In this document: piece by piece, positions 57,593 to 64,000 of the stretch | How the letters are laid out: every line of letters starts with the position of its first letter | Numbering within the stretch: position 1 is the stretch's first letter | Made by a program: the position numbers and the translations under genes | Origin: Desulfomonile sp963700305 | GTDB taxonomy: Bacteria > Desulfobacterota > Desulfomonilia > Desulfomonilales > Desulfomonilaceae | NCBI GenBank assembly: GCA_963700305.1 | Contig: CAVOXB010000022.1 | Location: forward strand, 179,549 to 243,548 | Direction of reading: 5' to 3' | Length of the DNA: 64,000 nt | The notes under the pieces: generated by a model | What the model saw: only the letters and a program-made list of their open reading frames with translations | The model's database searches: none | Told to the model about the DNA's origin: nothing

Positions 57593-57800
57593 GCATGAAC
57601 GCCTGAGAACCATTCTGCGCAAATTTCTCTTTCAGTGCATGCCGAAGTATTCGAACGTTCCGCCCTCTTGTCTGCAGCGTTTCTTGTCGCGCGAGAACGC
57701 AGGGTGTGCGGACACACCTCGCCGATCTCTTTCGGTTCACCATCGGCAGATGTGTAATTCTCAGATAGGTGGAAAGAAACTGAATATTGGCTATGGCAAT
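57593..57800. repeat. Diverged ~300-bp repeat, copy C
   Basis: Shares GAACGCCTGAGAA, GCATGCCGAAGTATTCGAAC, GCGCGAGAACGCA and CTTTCGGTTCACCATCGGCA with copies A (61863) and B (47911). It directly precedes the second repeat type at 57814. Confidence 0.7.
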
Positions 57801-57813
57801 AATGGTGCGGGAT

Positions 57814-57915
57814 ATTATTACTCGGGTATGCTGTGCGGGCAAATGTTGAAAATTCACAAAACCATTACCCCCAAGAGAACATCGTGGAGAATCGATCTGG
57901 CTAAGCCTGAGGCCG
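57814..57915. repeat. Diverged repeat, partner of 46081-46191
   Basis: GGTATGCTGTGCGGGCAAAT, TTGAAAATTCAC and GGAGAATCGATCTGGCTAAG match the other copy in order. Confidence 0.75.
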
Positions 57916-58628
57916 TCTCTCATCGGTAACTTGCTGTCATGGTTCGATATGTCTTCGGGTAGGAATCGTGGACTAATCGAGCAGGATATAGCAGAATGGC
58001 TCTGTTACTTCATAAACTCATAAAAGTCCTCTGTAACGGGTATTTCCGTGCGAGTCCTCTTGATAAAGCAGGATAAGCCTACGGTCTCAATTCAAATATA
58101 CTAACGTATTGCAGGCTGGCACGGAATCTTCAATCTTGAACTCTGAGAGTCATGTGGAATGGGGAAGAGAGCATTGGTAATGGACACTCTGGTAGGGTAA
58201 CCTATCAATGAAGGGTAGCGGCGGGCAGTGGAGCGTTACCACTCGGGTTACGTATTACATGCATATGTACTAATTGGTACGTCATTGACCTTCTTGTAGT
58301 ACCCATCTGCAAGAACTCACTCATGCCGCCAAGTTGAAGTATGGAAGCCGAACTTCTCGCTTCTGGCATGAATTTGTATGGGACTCCTACTTCATTCTGG
58401 AAATTAGTATAGGGGCCGGCGCTACAGGTGCGTACTGCGCACGCTGCCTGCGTACCCGTCCTCCCAACATGAAAGGAGAAGACCATGTACAGGTTCATAT
58501 CTTTATTCCCGACACCCAAACCCACAAGGAAGAGGCTGATCCGCAAACTACGCCGTCTCAGGACCGTAGCACTGTCCCCTGGCGCATAAAATCCTTGACA
58601 ACCTTTTGTATGTGTGCGAAAAGTTTAA
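57916..58628. other. Gene-free stretch
   Basis: No supported gene. It ends at the left border of IS200 copy 2. Confidence 0.4.
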
Positions 58629-59263
58629 GTTAAATTACCCACGGCAAAGCCGGGGGCATATTCCTGTTAGCCCCCCAAGGGGGTCAGCTCATGAGTCCCC
58701 TGAAGGGGACGGGTCGTCGTCAGAAAGCCAGTTCAGTTGATCGAGCCTTGCGTCTTTGGCGTCCTGCTCGCGAATGTACTTCCTTACAGACTCTTCGTCC
58801 AAACCCACTGTTGAGACATAGTAGCCACGAGCCCAAAAGCTCTCTCCTGCAAAGTTCCGCTTTCTCGCTGTGAAATTCCTTGCAATGGAGATCGCACTCT
58901 TGCCTTTGATGTACCCGATCACGTTGGACACAGCAAACTTGGGTGGAATACTCATGCACACATGGACATGATCCGAGCACAGATGTCCTTCCACTATCTG
59001 GGACTCCTTTTGGCGAGCCAACTCATGAAATATCTCTCCCAGGTATTTCCGAAGGGAACCGTAAATCTGCTTTCTCCGGCGTTTGGGAATGAAAACCACA
59101 TGATACTTGCAATCCCACTTCGTGTGATTTAGGCTCTTATAGTCTTTCATGAAAACCTCCCAGAATTGAAATTTGGTGTGTTCTGGGAGGTTGCCTCTTA
59201 CTGCCTCACACGGTCAAACCTTGGGGAGTCTCCCCGGCAAAGCCGGGGGCTTACCATTTTCTG
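58629..59263 (-). mobile_element. IS200/IS605-type element, copy 2
   Basis: Same length and layout as copy 1, with only a substitution in the left hairpin (ACCCACGG for ACCCCCGG) noticed. The flank on the tnpA-start side again ends in TAAC. Confidence 0.9.
58689..59150 (-). CDS. tnpA: IS200-family Y1 transposase TnpA, copy 2
   Basis: A 153-residue protein identical to copy 1, with HUH (DHVHVCM) and Tyr motif intact. Probably functional. Confidence 0.95.
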   Translation of the reverse strand: MKDYKSLNHTKWDCKYHVVFIPKRRRKQIYGSLRKYLGEIFHELARQKESQIVEGHLCSDHVHVCMSIPPKFAVSNVIGYIKGKSAISIARNFTARKRNFAGESFWARGYYVSTVGLDEESVRKYIREQDAKDARLDQLNWLSDDDPSPSGDS

Positions 59264-60234
59264 GTTATTAGATATGTTAGATTAACCAGATGAGTTGTGT
59301 TCCGGACAGGAATTAGGCGTTCTTTAATGCCTGGCTATCTGGATTTGATAAGGGTATCCCGCACGCCCGGGTGTGTGCCAGGGGTGGGCGGGTTATTTGG
59401 TTCGTTTTTGGTTGATTCTCCCTGAGGGGGCATGTGATGCGGAAAGTCGTTGTTGTCCTCGGTGTGATTCTGTTTTGTCTTCCCTCCTTAAGTTATGCAC
59501 AAGGTTCACCAGCAGGAATTCCCGGGCTGTTGACGCCCCAGACGGGCCAGCCATTAGGAACGTTTGGCAGTTCGTTTGCGGGGCTACCTGGCGAGTTTGA
59601 CCTCGGCAATAAGACGATTCAGCCGTGGGCTCTGGCAGGTTACACACGAATAGGAATGAACATAAACGTGCCCTCCAGTTTGGTGCAAAACTTCTCCGTC
59701 GATAGCAATGCTGATGTTAGGCTCAAAGACGATTATTGGGCGGGCGCTGCGGGTTTAACAGTGAGATTTCACGGGAATTTTCCTTCTTCATGAGTATCGG
59801 AGCCAACATCCCGAAAGACGTCACGCTTTTTACTTACTAACAGCCCTATCAAGGTTCCTCGACAGGTCGCAACCATCCCTACGTGTGGAGAGGGTCCCGA
59901 CTTCAGTGGTGGACGGCAGGAGGGGGAATCGAATATATAGTCAGGCCAGACGTCTCATTATTGGCCGGTTTGGCCTACGACCAGATCTCAGTTGGCTTGA
60001 GGGACCCAATCGATGATCAAGGCCAGGTTGTTAATGATACCATAAACTGGGGGGGGTGGCTATGGAGCCTTAACGAGTTTGGTGACGTGAAGGCAGGATT
60101 TTGGCTTCCCTATGTAGGTATTCGTATCGATGGCGGTTATTATCATGCCCGCCTGATAGCTGGTCCTGCCGCATCGACCAACCTGCAGATGCCTCTCATA
60201 CTGTTGAGGAAGGTCACTAACATTCAGGATCCAA

Positions 60235-60868
60235 GTTAAATTACCCCCGGCAAAGCCGGGGGCATATTCCTGTTAGCCCCCCAAGGGGGTCAGCTCATGA
60301 GTCCCCTGAAGGGGACGGGTCGTCGTCAGAAAGCCAGTTCAGTTGATCGAGCCTTGCGTCTTTGGCGTCCTGCTCGCGAATGTACCTCCTTACAGACTCT
60401 TCGTCCAAACCCACTGTTGAGACATAGTAGCCACGAGCCCAAAAGCTCTCTCCTGCAAAGTTCCGCTTTCTCGCTGTGAAATTCCTTGCAATGGAGATCG
60501 CACTCTTGCCTTTGATGTACCCGATCACGTTGGACACAGCAAACTTGGGTGGAATACTCATGCACACATGGACATGATCCGAGCACAGATGTCCTTCCAC
60601 TATCTGGGACTCCTTTGGCGAGCCAACTCATGAAATATCTCTCCCAGGTATTTCCGAAGGGAACCGTAAATCTGCTTTCTCCGGCGTTTGGGAATGAAAA
60701 CCACATGATACTTGCAATCCCACTTCGTGTGATTTAGGCTCTTATAGTCTTTCATGAAAACCTCCCAGAATTGAAATTTGGTGTGTTCTGGGAGGTTGCC
60801 TCTTACTGCCTCACACGGTCAAACCTTGGGGAGTCTCCCCGGCAAAGCCGGGGGCTTACCATTTTCTG
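60235..60868 (-). mobile_element. IS200/IS605-type element, copy 3
   Basis: 634 bp, lacking one T in CTCCTTTTGGCG relative to copies 1 and 2. Inserted in the beta-barrel gene at a TAAC (minus strand) without target duplication. Confidence 0.92.
60295..60755 (-). pseudogene. tnpA: IS200-family TnpA copy 3, frameshifted
   Basis: Same protein as the other copies but with one base missing at about 60617, within the region reading ARQKESQIVEG, and a Lys-to-Arg change near the catalytic helix (VRRYIREQ). The catalytic HUH lies after the shift, so only a truncated protein could be made. Confidence 0.9.
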
Positions 60869-61220
60869 GTTATTGGCGCAATAACACGTTTGGCTGGGTA
60901 TACAAGATCAAAAAGCCGGGAGCCTATCTGGAAGGCTATCTGGATTATGATTTACGGCCAAACACACTGCTTGGCCTCAAGCTGTGGGCCGGTGCAAGTT
61001 GGCTGACAATTAGGGGTGAAGGCGAGATGGATTATCAATATTTCGTCACTGATCCGACAGGAGGTATCAGCAATCTCTTTGGGCTTTCCGGAGCAGGTGA
61101 ATCCACCTATTCCCGTTACACTGTTTCAGTGGGACTGGCGGCCACGCTTAGTTTCTAGGTCGGGGAATTCTGGGGATACCTTACTTGATTCGGCAAATTC
61201 TATGCCTCCTGAGTCGGCGT

Positions 61221-61504
61221 TCATGATCTTTCGGCGAGAAACCCGGACTCATCTCCGTAGTGAAAGTAGATCCGGCCACGCAACCGGTTACCCTCTAATA
61301 CCGCCCATCCTCTGCCCAAGACTTCATCCCCTTCGTCCTGGCCCACGAAAGAAAACTCAATCCGCTCCTGTTTCCTACCTTTTCGATACGGCAGTCCAGA
61401 TCCCATTTCACCGCTCCAAATTGGAGTTCGCCTTTATTCTTCTTCTGAAAAGTAATGTGTCCTTCTACGACAAGGTCGATGAAATCCTTGTCCCATTGCT
61501 CCAT
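61221..61504 (-). pseudogene. Conserved hypothetical ~95-residue protein, frameshifted
   Basis: Two frames join to give MEQWDKDFIDLVVEGHITFQ, ELQFGAVKWDLDCRIEKVG, then RIEFSFVGQDEGDEVLGRGW and GRIYFHYGDESGFLAE. I recognise this layout (QFG..., GRGWAVLEG, IFFHxGDES) from a widespread small unnamed family. The shift is near 61370. Function unknown. Confidence 0.65.
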
Positions 61505-61862
61505 TTTGAGGATACGCCATCTTCAAAGTACGGATTCTGGATTTTTTTCATGAACGGCCCCCACCAAGGACTGGCCATATGGAGGAACTGTCTTCCTGGA
61601 ACAAGGCCGGGCGAGCCGGCTACCATGCGACTGAAACTGGGAAGCGGCTGTCTTGGCCTTGCCTTAACGCGCCGGGGTGCTGGTAGTCCCAGGGGGTTTC
61701 GACCCCCCGTCTCCGCCGTGAAGTCCAATCTAATCGGCACTCGGACCTTTGTCAATTATTTCCTCTGGGATTCTGTGCACTTGCCGGACGCGCGGCAACT
61801 TCAAAGAACTGGCTTGGCAATGCGCCTGCTGACCCCTTTAATCCAAGACAAAATCACATATC
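61505..61862. other. Gene-free stretch
   Basis: Open frames on both strands but none supported. It includes a TGGTAGTCCCAGGGGGTTTC segment reminiscent of a tRNA-overlapping motif but without cloverleaf partners. Confidence 0.35.
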
Positions 61863-62165
61863 GCGTATAAGACGCCTGAGAAAGATTCTCCGCGATTTTA
61901 TCTTTTCAGGCATGTCGAGGTATTCGAACATCTCGTCCGTGCGTCTACGGCGTTCTGGTTGCGCGAGAACGCATGTGTAATCAGACGCTCGTTGTATTCT
62001 TTCGGTTCACCGTCGGCAGCCGCATCGACAGTGTCGTGTGTTTCGGATCGGTAGGAAAACTGAAGATTGGTTCCGTTACAGGAAGAGCAAATATCTGAGC
62101 AAACAAAGCTGATTCTGAGGGAATTCTCAAAGAGATCCACCTTAAGCATCCCATAGCCAGGGAAA
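61863..62165. repeat. Diverged ~300-bp repeat, copy A
   Basis: Best-preserved copy of the family (see 47911 and 57593). Contains CGTCTACGGCGTTCTGGTTG, CGCGAGAACGCATGTGTAAT and TTTCGGTTCACCGTCGGCAG. The same strand and order are kept in all three. Confidence 0.7.
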
Positions 62166-62201
62166 AGGGTCTCTCAATGCAACTGGTGAATTTACCAATT
62201 C

Positions 62202-62737
62202 TTAGGACACAGCCCCGTATTGCTTCAAAAGCTCTACCGCTTCAGTCTGATTTCGGTTGGTAGCCAGCATCACCGCGCTGAAGCCGTCTGCATTTATCAG
62301 ACTGGTGTTCGCTCCCGCTTTCAAGAGAAGCTCCAATACCTCTATGTGGCCATAAAAAGCCGCAAGCATGAGGGGAGTAATTCCGAATTCTTCGGCCACA
62401 TTCAATTCCGCTCCCCGTTCAATCAGCATGCGAACGATTTTCGGATTCCCTTTTCCCGACGCTCCAAAGAGGGCCGAATACCGCTGACGGGTCAGTATGT
62501 TCACGTCTGCCCCGTGTTCCAACAGGAATTCCACTACTGCGTCATGTCCTTGAGTAGCAGCCCCCATCAGTGCGGTTGCTCCATCAGCGCTTCGAAAATT
62601 GACATCTGCGCCTCGTTCTACGAGTCGTCTCACTCTCCCCAGATCACCGTTTCTGGCTGCATCCAAGATCTCCCCGGCTCATTGGTAAGAGTGACTTCTC
62701 CTGACAACTTCTTGAGAAAGTCGGAAAAGCTCTTCAT
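62202..62737 (-). pseudogene. Ankyrin-repeat protein coupled to the polymerase, frameshifted near its start
   Basis: ATG at 62737 overlaps the polymerase stop (ATGA). The first 25 codons (MKSFSDFLKKLSGEVTLTNE) lead to a G run at ~62680 where one base is missing; the rest reads GEILDAARNGDLGRVRRLVE followed by four to five ankyrin repeats (GADVNFRSADGATALMGAAT and similar) to LLKQYGAVS. Ankyrin repeats bind proteins. Position and coupling suggest a partner of the polymerase or its element. Confidence 0.78.
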
Positions 62738-64000
62738 CTCTCCACTCCTTCGGCAGACGCTTCCATGATTTCCACTTCCAACGGTACCTCGAGTTTTGCC
62801 GCCGTGGTCATCATTCTTCTAACCACTAGCCTGACCTGTTCCGCTTCTTTTTCAGGACACTCCACCCACATGGAATCATGAATAGTCATTACGATCCGAG
62901 CACCCGTACTGAGAGCCTTCAATTCCAAATGAGTCTGATGAGGGCGAGTTTCAACTGGTGGGATTCGACCTGCTGCAGGAGAGTCGCCTTCATGGCCCGT
63001 CTTAATTTCTCACTCTTGCGCATGCGGAACCGCCGAATTCGTCCTGTGAGAAAATTCTTCAGTACCTTCTCCAGTTTCTGATCCGCAACGAGCGTCTCGT
63101 ATTCTCTGTCGAAAGTACGGCTCTATTTCATTATATTTGTCAAAAAACTTGCGAATCATGCTCTCCGCTTGGGTTTCATCAATTTCTCTTTCGAGCCCTT
63201 GTTCTTTCCAGGACTTGTTCACCGCCCGTGCCAGCGCTTGGGGACCCTGCCCGAATATCATCCCGAAGTTGATAGGCTTTGCTTCATCTCGGCTTGCCAG
63301 CCCGAGCGTCTGGGCGGTTTCAGTATGGAAGTCTCGCCCTTCGTTAAAGAGCATGATCAAAGCAGGATCTTTGCTCAGATGAGCTAATATGCGTGCTTGA
63401 CAGGCTTTCCAATCTGCCTTTATGATTACGCACCCAACCGCAGGTATGAGGAAACGCCTATACCGTTTCTTATCGAGATTCTGTACCGGAGGATTTGAGG
63501 CGGTTATACGACCCGTAGCGTGCGAGTGAGCCGCCATACTGGGTGGACGCTGTCAGTCTGGGCTCCAGCTTCAAGGAAAGACAAATCTCGTTTGAGTTTG
63601 CGCCAACGGAGGATCTGTTGAGCGAACGGAAAACTCTGTTCCAGTGGCAAGCTCTTCAAGATCATCCTCGTCAAGCCAGTAATAATCGCCTATCCCTTCA
63701 GGCAATTCTATTCCACGATTATGGAACAACCAATACACGTCCTTATCAGAGAAGAGATTGCATTTTCTCGTCAGAGCTATTTCAGCATCCAAAGTCTCAA
63801 GCTCTTGTTGGGCTTGTTCCAATGCTTCCTGGCAGACCCGCCTGGTCCACTTGGATACCTTCCAGATGCATCTGTACCAAACGTGCGCCACTGGGAACTC
63901 CACTTCCTTGTACAAGCGGCACAGATCGCCATCCATTTCTATGTTCAGGGACTCCGCCAGCCTATAGATCAACTCCGCATCATGAGCCAGACTCTGGTAA
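62734..64000 (-). pseudogene. Short family A DNA polymerase (copy 2), several frameshifts, 5' end outside
   Basis: Reading from the right edge: YQSLAHDAELIYRLAESLNI (exonuclease/polymerase junction), a shift at ~63650 into FAQQILRWRKLKRDLSFLEA, another at ~63540 into ATGRITASNPPVQNLDKKRY, motif A KADWKACQARILAHLSKDP, motif B KPINFGMIFGQGPQALARAV, a shift at ~63083 into ADQKLEKVLKNFLTGRIRRF, and one at ~62932 into motif C IVMTIHDSMWVECP. All polymerase motifs are present, but no frame is continuous. The steric-gate position in motif A is Gln. The C-terminal end matches the scrap at 48689. Confidence 0.82.

Larger units (their letters stand above)
59437..61158 (+). pseudogene. Outer-membrane beta-barrel gene broken by an IS200 element
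   Basis: The start ATG (GAGGGGG upstream) encodes a signal peptide, MRKVVVVLGVILFCLPSLSY AQG. Barrel-like sequence follows to VRFHG, then shifts frame (~59770) into SFFMSIGANIPKDVTLFTY, meets a stop at 59838, and continues as GRNHPYVWRGSRLQWWTAGG to NIQDPS. There the IS200 copy 3 is inserted; after it the barrel continues WRNNTFGWVYKIKKPGAYLE to the C-terminal VGLAATLSF ending in Phe. Removing the element at a single GTTA gives an in-frame DPSYWRNN. The gene carries three independent lesions. Confidence 0.85.

Noticed and set aside
61016..61870. 284-codon plus-strand frame
   Set aside because: Overlaps the end of the barrel gene and the antisense of the small conserved gene; no homology recognised.

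Overview
The window looks like a chromosomal segment of a Desulfobacterota (deltaproteobacterial, Desulfomonile/Syntrophobacter-like) bacterium. This is inferred from overall protein style, moderate GC, and the mix of a cytoplasmic hybrid histidine kinase, a B12-binding radical SAM protein with a DUF4070-type tail, an HACN-type LeuC and many palindromic intergenic repeats. No ribosomal or other marker gene is present, so the placement is tentative.

Positions 1-32.7 kb read as ordinary chromosome: a membrane protein and lytic transglycosylase pair, a three-domain PA14 surface protein, a methyltransferase, guaA, a leuC-type dehydratase, rfbD, a GNAT fusion protein, a gamma-carbonic anhydrase, an SGNH hydrolase relic, an orphan HigA-like antitoxin, a porin relic, a radical SAM protein, a hybrid kinase, a GT39-type membrane protein, glgX, pyk and a PiT/DUF47 phosphate-uptake pair. 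At 18.5-20 kb a REP-associated tyrosine transposase (RAYT) sits among three doublets of inverted REP sequences (REPINs).

At 32.77 kb there is a 48-nt 3' fragment of a tRNA-Pro(CGG) gene followed by its terminator, with no 5' half. This is the usual scar of an element integrated in a tRNA gene. Its orientation predicts that the element lies to the right and that the intact tRNA is beyond the window. The right half fits: a PD-(D/E)XK nuclease with a possible annealing protein and three tiny membrane proteins, a replication module (possible zinc-binding primase-like protein, winged-helix protein, family A DNA polymerase), a second family A polymerase coupled to an ankyrin protein, a third polymerase scrap, a Phd/VapC-type toxin-antitoxin pair, one IS701/IS4-like element with 11-bp target duplications, three nearly identical 635-bp IS200/IS605 elements, another IS200-like element, and several diverged repeat families.

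Two traits run through the window. First, at least fifteen genes contain single-base frameshifts, including pyk, glgX, a porin and both polymerases, while long genes such as guaA, leuC, fadD and the kinase are intact; this is either sequencing error or real decay. Second, several breaks are certainly biological: a beta-barrel gene cut by an IS200 element, a toxin gene cut by a palindromic repeat, and a hypothetical gene cut by the IS701/IS4-like element. The most unusual findings are the pair of degenerate short PolA-type polymerases with Gln at the steric-gate position, the RAYT/REPIN cluster, and a duplicated 185-bp upstream region with a Fur-box-like palindrome in front of two unrelated genes.
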